Below, in pieces: positions 24,248 through 30,287 of a DNA stretch of 33,702 nt; position 1 is the stretch's first letter, and each line of letters opens with the position of its first letter. Origin of the DNA: an uncultured Clostridia bacterium (GTDB lineage: Bacteria > Bacillota > Clostridia > Oscillospirales > CAG-272); NCBI GenBank assembly GCA_944384515.1, contig CALWTU010000008.1, positions 1 to 33,702 on the forward strand. Reading direction: 5' to 3'. The position numbers were made by a program, and so were the translations under genes. The notes under the pieces were generated by a model, which worked only from the letters and a program-made list of their open reading frames with translations, had not been told where the DNA came from and made no database searches.

Positions 24248-24973
24248 TCACTCTTCCTTATCAAGTCCGCCGAATCTGCGCTTTCTGGAATAAAAATCCT
24301 CTACCGCCTTGTATATTTCTTTCTCTCCGAAATCGGGCCAGAGCGTATCAAGAATTACATACTCGGAATAGGCACTCTGCCAAAGAAGATAATTTGAAAT
24401 TCTGAAGTTTCCGCCGGTTCTGATAACAAGGTCAGGATCGGGCGTGCCGTTTGTATACATATACCTTGACATTATTTCTTCGGTAAGCTCTGTATAACCG
24501 TCCTTTATAGCTTGGTTTGCCGCATGGACAATCTCGCTCCTGCCTCCGTAGTTCAGCGCAATACTGCACACAAACTCCTTATCCTTTGCCATATTCTCAA
24601 TTTCAATGCATTTGTTCCTCAGTTTCTCACTGAGAACAGAGAGGTCTCCGAGAAACTTTACGCAGAAGTTGTTGTCCTCTTTTATCTTCTTGGCAACAAC
24701 CTGGTCAAGATAGGTGTACGCAAGCTCCATAATCGTGTCTATCTCTTCCTTCGGCCTTTTCCAGTTCTCGGTCGAAAAAACATACAGCGTCACATAATGA
24801 ACACCGATCTCTCTGAATTTCTCAAGAACAGACTGTATAATCTTGGCTCCTGCTATATGTCCCTGGCTCCTCGGCAGTCCGCGCTTTTGCGCCCATCTTC
24901 CGTTTCCGTCCGTAATTATAGCGACAGAATCCAATCTGTCATCCGTCATGATTTTCTTATTTTTGTTAAACAT
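24248..24973 (-). CDS. uppS: Undecaprenyl diphosphate synthase
   Basis: UppS extends farnesyl diphosphate with eight cis isoprene units, giving the C55 carrier for peptidoglycan and other wall polymers. The 241-residue protein has Asp-Gly-Asn-Gly-Arg-Trp-Ala at 22-28, with catalytic Asp22, then Arg-Gly-Leu-Pro-Arg, Phe-Ser-Thr-Glu-Asn-Trp-Arg/Lys-Arg-Pro, and the late Asp-Leu-Val-Ile-Arg-Thr-Gly-Gly and Arg-Ile-Ser-Asn-Tyr-Leu-Leu-Trp-Gln. The usual Met before the DGNGRW motif is Thr here. AGAGGA precedes the ATG. The gene links the isoprenoid genes and the lipid gene in this operon. Confidence 0.96.
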   Translation of the reverse strand: MFNKNKKIMTDDRLDSVAIITDGNGRWAQKRGLPRSQGHIAGAKIIQSVLEKFREIGVHYVTLYVFSTENWKRPKEEIDTIMELAYTYLDQVVAKKIKEDNNFCVKFLGDLSVLSEKLRNKCIEIENMAKDKEFVCSIALNYGGRSEIVHAANQAIKDGYTELTEEIMSRYMYTNGTPDPDLVIRTGGNFRISNYLLWQSAYSEYVILDTLWPDFGEKEIYKAVEDFYSRKRRFGGLDKEE

Positions 24974-24989
24974 TTAAATTCCTCTCGGA

Positions 24990-25544
24990 TTATATTTCCA
25001 TAATTTCCTTGGTTTTAAGGGATGTTATGGAGTCAATTTCCTTAATGTACTTATCTGTAAGATCCTGAACAAGTTTATCTGATGACTTAGCCTCGTCTTC
25101 TGTCATAAGAGAGTCTTTTTTCATTGCCTTGACCTTATCGTTTGCATCACGGCGAATATTTCTTATGGCAACCTTAGCGTCCTCACCGAGTTTGGAAATT
25201 GTCTTTGAAAGCTCCTTTCTTCTCTCCTCTGTCATCGGCGGGAACAAAAGGCGGATACATGAACCGTCATTCTGAGGGTTAATGCCGAGATCGGATGTAA
25301 GAATAGCCTTCTCGATACCCTTCATTGCAGATCTATCCCATGCAGTAATTGTAAGGGTTCTTGCATCGGTAACTTTTATTTCGGCAATTGAGGAAATGGG
25401 TGTAGGAGATCCGTAATACTCAACCTCTATCTTTTTGAGTACATCGGGCGTTGCTCTGCCAGCTCTTATGGTCGAAAGATTTTCTTTATAAGAGGCAATG
25501 CTCTTTTGCATTTTGCTCTCGTATTCTTTGGTCTCAAGTTTCAT
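24990..25544 (-). CDS. frr: Ribosome recycling factor
   Basis: Frr works with EF-G to split post-termination ribosomes. The 184-residue protein has the standard length and the hallmarks Arg-Ala-Gly-Arg-Ala near residue 29, Tyr-Gly-Ser-Pro-Thr-Pro-Ile, the Ile-Arg-Leu-Leu-Phe-Pro-Pro-Met-Thr-Glu-Glu-Arg hinge segment, and the long helix with Ile-Arg-Asn-Ile-Arg-Arg-Asp-Ala. AAAGGAG is eight bases upstream of the ATG. It follows pyrH by 49 bases. Confidence 0.97.
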   Translation of the reverse strand: MKLETKEYESKMQKSIASYKENLSTIRAGRATPDVLKKIEVEYYGSPTPISSIAEIKVTDARTLTITAWDRSAMKGIEKAILTSDLGINPQNDGSCIRLLFPPMTEERRKELSKTISKLGEDAKVAIRNIRRDANDKVKAMKKDSLMTEDEAKSSDKLVQDLTDKYIKEIDSITSLKTKEIMEI

Positions 25545-25593
25545 AGTTTGTTCTCCTTTATGTATGATTAATATTCTCTTTATTCGGAAATGT

Positions 25594-26292
25594 TTACTCT
25601 GCGCTGATAATTGTGCCGAGGCTCTCGCCCTTCAGTGCTTTTGTAATATCTGACGGATTTTTAAGCCCGAAAATGTGGATAGGCATTCCGTTTGCCATAC
25701 AAAACGCTGTCGCCGTCGCGTCAATTGCCTTAAGATTCATCTTAAGCACCTCAGACGCTTTTATGCGCTCAAGCTTGACTGCGTCTTTATTTTTTCTCGG
25801 GTCATCAGTGTAAATATAATCGACATTCTTTGCCATAAACACTGCGTCTGCATCTATCTCCTTGGCTCTTACCGCTCCGGCTGTATCTGTGGAGATAAAC
25901 GGAATTCCGAGTCCGCATCCCAATATAACAACCTTGCCCTCTCCAAGATATTTTTTTGCCATATCAGAAGAGTAATCAAGCGCCATCGGGTACATGGAGA
26001 CCGTGGACATAACCACGCTGTCAACTCCTGCCCTTATCAATGCGTCTTTGAGATAAATAGAGTTTATTACGGTAGCAAGCATGCCCATGCGGTCAGCATC
26101 CGTCCTGTCCATTTCCTCTCCCTGTCTGCCGCGCCAAATATTTCCCGCACCGCAAACCAAAGCTATCTCAAAACCGCCCTCAACCGCCTCTTTAATGGCT
26201 CTTGCGACTCCGTCAACAAACTCACCGTCGTATATATCGTTTTTATTATTACTCAGCGCCTCTCCGGACAGCTTAAGCAAAACTCGTTTCAT
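25594..26292 (-). CDS. pyrH: Uridylate kinase (UMP kinase)
   Basis: PyrH phosphorylates UMP to UDP in pyrimidine nucleotide synthesis. The 232-residue protein belongs to the amino-acid-kinase fold: Leu-Leu-Lys-Leu-Ser-Gly-Glu-Ala-Leu at the start, Gly-Ala-Gly-Asn-Ile-Trp-Arg-Gly, Asp-Arg-Met-Gly-Met-Leu-Ala-Thr, and Tyr-Thr-Asp-Asp-Pro-Arg. A GTG nine bases further upstream is in frame, but it is itself part of the GAGGTG ribosome site, so the ATG at 26292 is the start. It is the first gene of the eight-gene operon. rpsB and tsf, which commonly precede pyrH in bacteria, are not adjacent here. Confidence 0.96.
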   Translation of the reverse strand: MKRVLLKLSGEALSNNKNDIYDGEFVDGVARAIKEAVEGGFEIALVCGAGNIWRGRQGEEMDRTDADRMGMLATVINSIYLKDALIRAGVDSVVMSTVSMYPMALDYSSDMAKKYLGEGKVVILGCGLGIPFISTDTAGAVRAKEIDADAVFMAKNVDYIYTDDPRKNKDAVKLERIKASEVLKMNLKAIDATATAFCMANGMPIHIFGLKNPSDITKALKGESLGTIISAE

Positions 26293-26325
26293 AAAACGCA
26301 CCTCATTACATTATTATTCCACTAT

Positions 26326-26354
26326 ATTGTACATCAAAAAACATTTTTTGTAAA
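26326..26354 (-). promoter_or_regulatory. Promoter of the pyrH-polC operon
   Basis: On the minus strand, TTTACA (26349-26354), 17-base spacer, TACAAT (26326-26331). No other convincing promoter was seen before the genes downstream in the operon. Confidence 0.65.
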
Positions 26355-26480
26355 CACCTTTTTTAAAAATTTAACTTTTATTTATATATAAATATATTTC
26401 TACATAAAAAAAGCCAAAAAACGGCTCTTGTGATTTGCAAAAACCTCATATCAGAGACTCGAATTTTTGCAATAACAGAC

Positions 26481-26510
26481 AAAAAGGCACAGCGCCGAAA
26501 ACGCTGTGCC
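26481..26510 (-). terminator. Intrinsic terminator after the transketolase genes
   Basis: A perfect 9-bp stem (26486-26494 with 26502-26510, GGCACAGCG core) is followed on the minus strand by TTTTTG. It separates the transketolase genes from the pyrH operon promoter. Confidence 0.85.
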
Positions 26511-26522
26511 GAATGAATATTT

Positions 26523-27467
26523 TTATTTCTTTTTGGAAATTGCAATTTTTGCCTTCTCGCAAATATTCTTTGCGGTAAGTCCGTAAAGCTCAAGCAGCTC
26601 GGGTACCTGACCGCTCCTGCCGAACTTGTCTTCGACACCTACACGAACCACGGGAACAGGACACTCCTCGCACACCGCTTCACATACTGCGCCGCCGAGT
26701 CCGCCTATAATGTTATGCTCCTCCGCAGTTACAATAGCACCGCTCTCCTTTGCCGCCGCAATAACAGCCTCTTTATCAATAGGCTTGATTGTATGGATAT
26801 TAAGCACTCCCGCATCAATTCCCTCTTCGGCAAGCATCTTCTGTGCCTCAAGAGCAAGATGAACCATATATCCGGTGGCAATAATCGTTACATCCTTACC
26901 TGATTTCAGTTTAACCGCTTTTCCGAGTTCAAATTTATAATCCGGGTTTTCCGCATTGAAGTTCGGAACGGCATATCTGCCGAAACGAAGATAAACAGGT
27001 CCGTCAACTTCTATTGCTGCCTTTACAGCCTCATAAGCCTCTGTTGCATCAGCAGGACAGATTACCGTCATGCCGGGAATTGTACGCATAAGCGCAATAT
27101 CCTCGTTGCACTGATGTGTTGCCCCGTCCTCGCCGACGGTGATACCTGCATGAGTTGCTCCTATTTTTACATTAAGGTGAGGATATCCTATAGAGTTTCT
27201 TACCTGCTCAAACGCTCTTCCTGCGGCAAACATCGCAAAGCTTGACGCAAATACGCATTTGCCTGTTGCGGCAATACCTGCGGCAACGCTCATCATATTG
27301 CCCTCTGCAATTCCGCAGTCAAAAAATCTGTGCGGAAACTTCTTTTTGAACATTCCGGTTTTTGTAGCCGCCGCAAGGTCGGCGTCAAGTACCAAAAAGT
27401 CATATTTTTCACCAAGTTCGCAAAGAGCCGCTCCGTAACTCTCTCTTGTAGCTTTCTTATCTGCCAT
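26523..27467 (-). CDS. Transketolase, C-terminal subunit
   Basis: This 314-residue protein covers the pyrimidine-binding and C-terminal domains of transketolase. Visible features are Asp-Ala-Asp-Leu, the Gly-Ile-Ala-Glu-Gly-Asn-Met segment with the thiamine-activating glutamate, Phe-Ala-Ser-Ser-Phe-Ala-Met-Phe, Thr-His-Ala-Gly-Ile-Thr-Val-Gly-Glu-Asp-Gly-Ala-Thr-His-Gln, and Arg-Phe-Gly-Arg. It must pair with the N-terminal subunit encoded ten bases upstream to form an active enzyme moving two-carbon units in the pentose phosphate pathway. A GGAGAG ribosome site is present. Split transketolases are normal in Clostridia and archaea, so this is not a broken gene. A DXP synthase is less likely because of the two-gene arrangement and the motifs. 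Confidence 0.93.
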   Translation of the reverse strand: MADKKATRESYGAALCELGEKYDFLVLDADLAAATKTGMFKKKFPHRFFDCGIAEGNMMSVAAGIAATGKCVFASSFAMFAAGRAFEQVRNSIGYPHLNVKIGATHAGITVGEDGATHQCNEDIALMRTIPGMTVICPADATEAYEAVKAAIEVDGPVYLRFGRYAVPNFNAENPDYKFELGKAVKLKSGKDVTIIATGYMVHLALEAQKMLAEEGIDAGVLNIHTIKPIDKEAVIAAAKESGAIVTAEEHNIIGGLGGAVCEAVCEECPVPVVRVGVEDKFGRSGQVPELLELYGLTAKNICEKAKIAISKKK

Positions 27468-27477
27468 AAATCTCTCC

Positions 27478-28317
27478 TCACTTTAAGCTCTCGCCGATTT
27501 TTTTAAGGTCTTCAACTGCAACCTTGTAAAGGTCTTCTTTAGGCGCCTGTCCGTGCCACTCACAAGAATTCTCCATATACGATACGCCCTTACCCTTTAC
27601 ACTGTGAGCTATAATACAAGTGGGTTTGCCCTTTACCTCCCTTGCCTCGGCAAACGCCTTTTCTATCTGGTCAAAGTCATGCGCATCAATCTTGATAACA
27701 TTCCATCCGAATGCACGGAATTTCTCATCGTGAGGCGTAGGATTCATAACTTCGGTTACGGGTCCGTCAATCTGAAGGCCGTTGAAGTCAACTACAGCGA
27801 CAAGATTGTCAAGCTTGTAGTGCGCGGCAAACATCGCAGCCTCCCAAACCTGTCCCTCCTCGCTCTCTCCGTCTCCGATAACAGTGTACACTCTGTATGA
27901 ATCAGAGGACACCTTGGCCGAAAGCGCCATACCGCATGCGGCAGAAAAGCCGAGACCGAGTGAACCTGTGGTCATATCCACTCCCTCAATTCCCTTCATA
28001 TCCGGATGTCCCTGAAGACGGCTGTTTGTTTTACGGAGTGTTTTCAAGTCCTCTTTGGGGAAATACCCTCTCTCCGCAAGCACAGAATACAAAGCAGGTG
28101 CGGTATGTCCCTTGGAAAGAACAAATCTGTCACGGTTGGGATCCTTATAATTTTTCGGATCAATATTCATCTCTTCAAAGTACAGATATGTCATAATATC
28201 CGCAATTGAAAGCGAACCTCCCGGATGACCGCAAGCAGCATTGTAAACTCCCTCTATAATCCCAAGACGAACATTGTTGGCTATGCGCTTGAGTTCGAGT
28301 TTCTTTGATTGTTCCAT
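27478..28317 (-). CDS. Transketolase, N-terminal subunit
   Basis: This 279-residue protein is the thiamine diphosphate-binding half of transketolase. It shows Gly-His-Pro-Gly-Gly-Ser-Leu-Ser, Leu-Ser-Lys-Gly-His-Thr-Ala-Pro-Ala-Leu-Tyr, Thr-Gly-Ser-Leu-Gly-Leu-Gly, and the cofactor and Mg2+ motif Gly-Asp-Gly-Glu-Ser-Glu-Glu-Gly ending in Asp-Phe-Asn-Gly-Leu-Gln. The open frame runs to 28371; the ATG at 28317, nine bases after AAGGA, starts the conserved protein. An ATG two codons earlier (28323) is closer to the ribosome site and less likely. It is co-transcribed with the C-terminal subunit gene. Confidence 0.93.
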   Translation of the reverse strand: MEQSKKLELKRIANNVRLGIIEGVYNAACGHPGGSLSIADIMTYLYFEEMNIDPKNYKDPNRDRFVLSKGHTAPALYSVLAERGYFPKEDLKTLRKTNSRLQGHPDMKGIEGVDMTTGSLGLGFSAACGMALSAKVSSDSYRVYTVIGDGESEEGQVWEAAMFAAHYKLDNLVAVVDFNGLQIDGPVTEVMNPTPHDEKFRAFGWNVIKIDAHDFDQIEKAFAEAREVKGKPTCIIAHSVKGKGVSYMENSCEWHGQAPKEDLYKVAVEDLKKIGESLK

Positions 28318-28350
28318 AATCATAATTCCTTTATGAGTCAATATTTTTCT

Positions 28351-28356
28351 ATTATA
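28351..28356 (-). promoter_or_regulatory. Possible -10 box of the transketolase operon
   Basis: TATAAT on the minus strand, 34 bases before the start codon. The -35 region is weak (TTGGAC with a 16-base spacer or TTTGGA with 17), so only the -10 is suggested. Confidence 0.4.
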
Positions 28357-28478
28357 TGATACTACAAACACAGTCCAAAGTCAATATATATTTTCTACAA
28401 ACAAAACCTCCGAAACCGTGTCTAAAGCAGTGTTTATGATAATCACACCTCAATATTAATATCACCGTCTGTAAAGAC

Positions 28479-28526
28479 AAAAAGAGGCTGCCTCCAATGC
28501 TCTTAAAAACGCATTTAAGACAGCCT
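28479..28526 (-). terminator. Terminator after the polytopic membrane protein gene
   Basis: AGGCTG/CAGCCT outer arms (28485-28490 with 28521-28526) enclose a CTTAAA/TTTAAG inner stem with a bulged side; on the minus strand TTTTTG follows. It lies 12 bases after the stop of the minus-strand gene. Confidence 0.65.
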
Positions 28527-28537
28527 TATGAAAAAAC

Positions 28538-29257
28538 TTAATAACGACGCCTTGTTTTAAACTGCACAATCGCACCCGCTACAGCAATCACGGCGGAGAC
28601 AACCAAAATCGCAATCCACCCCTTGCCTGCAAAAGCACCCGCATTGGCATAAGCGTAAATACAATTGTTAAACAGTATTGCGGCAAGATATCCTCCCAGC
28701 GCCGCGGTAGCAAACATCTCAATATACTTTCTCAGAATCAACGCAACTGCAAGGATTATACCCGCAATAATAATGCTGATGAAAATATTGTTTTTCGATA
28801 TAATGACATTTGTGTTGAGATAAAAACCGTGGAACGCCAAAATATAAGTGCCGTAACCGAAAACAATGGCATAGAGGATTATGTATATGAATTTATACAG
28901 TACTCCTGCAAGTATGCCTACAACAATTCCTACAACCCACGGCGGAATTTTAATTCCGGCCGGGATAATCGGAGCAAGATACTGCACGCCGAGCGCAAAT
29001 CCGGCAACGGATAATGCGACAAATTTGATAAGACCGGAAAATTTCTTTCCGAAAAATGCCATAAACACAGCAAGAAGAATAATTACACCCATAAGCGGCT
29101 TATAGTACGGAGCAACAAATCTGCATATGGCATCCCATATCTTCACTATCGCCTCATTTGCCGCTATCTGTGTATATATATTCACTACCCAGTCGCGAAT
29201 CACGCCGAATCCGAACTGAGCATCTCTTACTGCTACAAAAAAATCAGGAAAAGTCAA
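28538..29257 (-). CDS. Polytopic membrane protein, possibly TMEM198/DUF4203-like
   Basis: The 239-residue protein has about seven to eight membrane helices between residues 50 and 235, separated by short loops, and a basic C-terminus (Lys-Thr-Arg-Arg-Arg-Tyr). Pairs of glycine-rich helices such as Val-Val-Gly-Ile-Val-Val-Gly-Ile-Leu-Ala-Gly recall TMEM198/TM7SF3-type (DUF4203) proteins; this is a topology match only. The open frame extends to an ATG at 29323, but a strong promoter overlaps those codons. A TTG at 29257 with AAGGAG nine bases upstream is the better start. It stands alone with its own promoter and terminator. No function is assigned. Confidence 0.78.
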   Translation of the reverse strand: MTFPDFFVAVRDAQFGFGVIRDWVVNIYTQIAANEAIVKIWDAICRFVAPYYKPLMGVIILLAVFMAFFGKKFSGLIKFVALSVAGFALGVQYLAPIIPAGIKIPPWVVGIVVGILAGVLYKFIYIILYAIVFGYGTYILAFHGFYLNTNVIISKNNIFISIIIAGIILAVALILRKYIEMFATAALGGYLAAILFNNCIYAYANAGAFAGKGWIAILVVSAVIAVAGAIVQFKTRRRY

Positions 29258-29294
29258 TCTAAAATTCTCCTTCCTACTTATTTCATACAAGTAC

Positions 29295-29323
29295 ATTATA
29301 TCACGCAAAACGCAAAAAATCAA
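29295..29323 (-). promoter_or_regulatory. Promoter of the polytopic membrane protein gene
   Basis: On the minus strand, TTGATT (29318-29323), 17-base spacer, TATAAT (29295-29300), with TGA before the -10. It overlaps the first codons of the longest open frame and so moves the start to the TTG at 29257. Confidence 0.8.
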
Positions 29324-29375
29324 TATCGAAACAAATAATTTACATAAAATTTAATGTTTATTTCGACACGGGTGT

Positions 29376-29861
29376 CTATTTGATCATACTTTCCAGTTTT
29401 GGAAATATATTGTAAACCGTCTTGCCCATCTTTTTCGCCATGCGAAAAGTTTGTGCCGCGCCGCTGCGCTCACTCGAAACATAACCGATAAGCATATCAC
29501 ACACGCGCACAAGCTCATAGTTTCTCTTTTGCATACAGTCTTTGGTATATTCGTCTGAAACATACACTATCTCATCAGCCGCACTCAGTGTATGATAATA
29601 CCGCATTTTCTGCTCGTCACTCCAAAGTTTATCCTGGTCTTTGCACGGCAAGAGCAAAATCAGTTTTACATCCGGATGAGTTATTTTAAAGAGTATAACC
29701 TCTCTTGCACAAATCGTATCAAAACCAACCGCTCCGCCGCAATAAAAAGCACGGCACCCCTCGCTGTACGCATAGTTAATCGCGCGAAGGACAAGATCGT
29801 ATATATATTCCTCGTGTTCTCTGTTAATTTGTCTGTGTCCGGTAAATGAACAGGATTGCAT
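29376..29861 (-). CDS. YpsA-like SLOG-fold protein (DUF1273 type)
   Basis: This 161-residue protein resembles the DUF1273/YpsA group of the SLOG superfamily, Rossmann-like proteins thought to bind nucleotide-derived ligands. It starts with Phe-Thr-Gly-His-Arg-Gln and has Tyr-Cys-Gly-Gly-Ala-Val-Gly-Phe-Asp-Thr, the glycine-rich loop followed by the conserved aspartate. Later come Leu-Leu-Leu-Pro-Cys and Asp-Glu-Ile-Val-Tyr-Val-Ser. Bacillus YpsA and its staphylococcal relative affect cell division, while other SLOG members act in nucleotide signalling systems. A good promoter with a consensus TTGACA and a GAGGTG ribosome site precede it. No partner effector gene is adjacent, so a signalling-defence role is not supported by context. 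Confidence 0.82.
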   Translation of the reverse strand: MQSCSFTGHRQINREHEEYIYDLVLRAINYAYSEGCRAFYCGGAVGFDTICAREVILFKITHPDVKLILLLPCKDQDKLWSDEQKMRYYHTLSAADEIVYVSDEYTKDCMQKRNYELVRVCDMLIGYVSSERSGAAQTFRMAKKMGKTVYNIFPKLESMIK

Positions 29862-29889
29862 ACTTCACCTCGTATGTTTGATGAGTAAT

Positions 29890-29918
29890 ATTTTACCATT
29901 TTAACAAAGCATTGTCAA
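29890..29918 (-). promoter_or_regulatory. Promoter of the SLOG protein gene
   Basis: On the minus strand, consensus TTGACA (29913-29918), 17-base spacer, TAAAAT (29890-29895), with TGG before the -10. Confidence 0.75.
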
Positions 29919-30045
29919 TATAAATGTTATATGCAGCCGCAATATCTTCGCTTTTTACAGTCCCAGCCCTATTTTCAAACACTTTTTTGTATAATTTTAT
30001 TAAATCTGCTATTTGTTAATAAATTGTAAATAAATCCTGAAACTG

Positions 30046-30074
30046 TTGATTTATCATTATTTTTATGGTAATAT
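30046..30074 (+). promoter_or_regulatory. Promoter of the leader peptide and CorC/CNNM gene
   Basis: TTGATT (30046-30051), 17-base spacer, TAATAT (30069-30074), with TGG before the -10. Transcription would start near 30081, giving a leader of about 207 bases before the transporter start codon at 30288. Confidence 0.65.
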
Positions 30075-30107
30075 TGTGAAAAGAGTAATTAAAATCAGGA
30101 GTTTTTT

Positions 30108-30191
30108 ATGGACGACGACGGGACTAATTGTCCGATATTCATCGTAAAACTGAATATATATCTGAGCTTAACTGCACCTGAGTGCGGCTAG
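30108..30191 (+). CDS. Leader peptide with acidic N-terminus upstream of the CorC/CNNM gene
   Basis: A 27-codon reading frame starts six bases after AGGAG (30097-30101) and ends with TAG at 30189-30191. The peptide begins Met-Asp-Asp-Asp-Gly-Thr-Asn-Cys-Pro and ends Ser-Leu-Thr-Ala-Pro-Glu-Cys-Gly. It has no run of a single amino acid as in classical biosynthetic attenuators. Codons from 30165 to the stop form the hairpin of an intrinsic terminator, so a ribosome finishing the peptide would sit on that hairpin. An N-terminal run of acidic residues is known from E. coli work to cause intrinsic ribosome destabilisation, which worsens at low Mg2+. The gene downstream is a probable Mg2+ transporter, which gives the leader a plausible sensing role. 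Translation and regulation are inferred. Confidence 0.65.
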   Translation: MDDDGTNCPIFIVKLNIYLSLTAPECG

Positions 30192-30200
30192 GCTTTTTTT
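30164..30200 (+). terminator. Attenuator-type terminator overlapping the leader peptide end
   Basis: Bases 30165-30177 pair with 30182-30194 (core CTGCAC / GTGCGG, one A-C mismatch and two G-T wobbles, loop CTGA), followed immediately by seven T (30194-30200). The stop codon of the leader peptide is in the right arm. Downstream, TAGCCGCA (30212-30219) is an exact complement of TGCGGCTA (30183-30190) in the right arm and may form an alternative structure; GGCTA at 30227-30231 could compete for it. Confidence 0.65.
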
Positions 30201-30287
30201 GCTTGATTTTTTAGCCGCAATTACACGGCTACTTAAATACTATAACTTATAAACTACAAACGAAAGGATAATTTTAGGAAAATTATT

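Noticed and set aside
26412..26426. AGCC/GGCT mini-hairpin with T-run as a terminator
   Set aside because: Only four base pairs; the stronger hairpin at 26481-26510 already serves the transketolase operon.
26523..28317. Transketolase interrupted by a frameshift
   Set aside because: Each half has its own start codon and ribosome site and is complete; two-subunit transketolases are normal in Clostridia.
29376..29861. SLOG protein as part of a Thoeris- or CBASS-like defence system
   Set aside because: No TIR, cyclase or membrane effector gene is adjacent; the protein resembles the house-type DUF1273/YpsA group, and its neighbours are unrelated and separately promoted.
30081..30287. M-box magnesium riboswitch or yybP-ykoY manganese riboswitch before the CorC/CNNM gene
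   Set aside because: The leader is short and AT-rich, and I could not find the conserved core elements of either class; the leader peptide with terminator explains it better.
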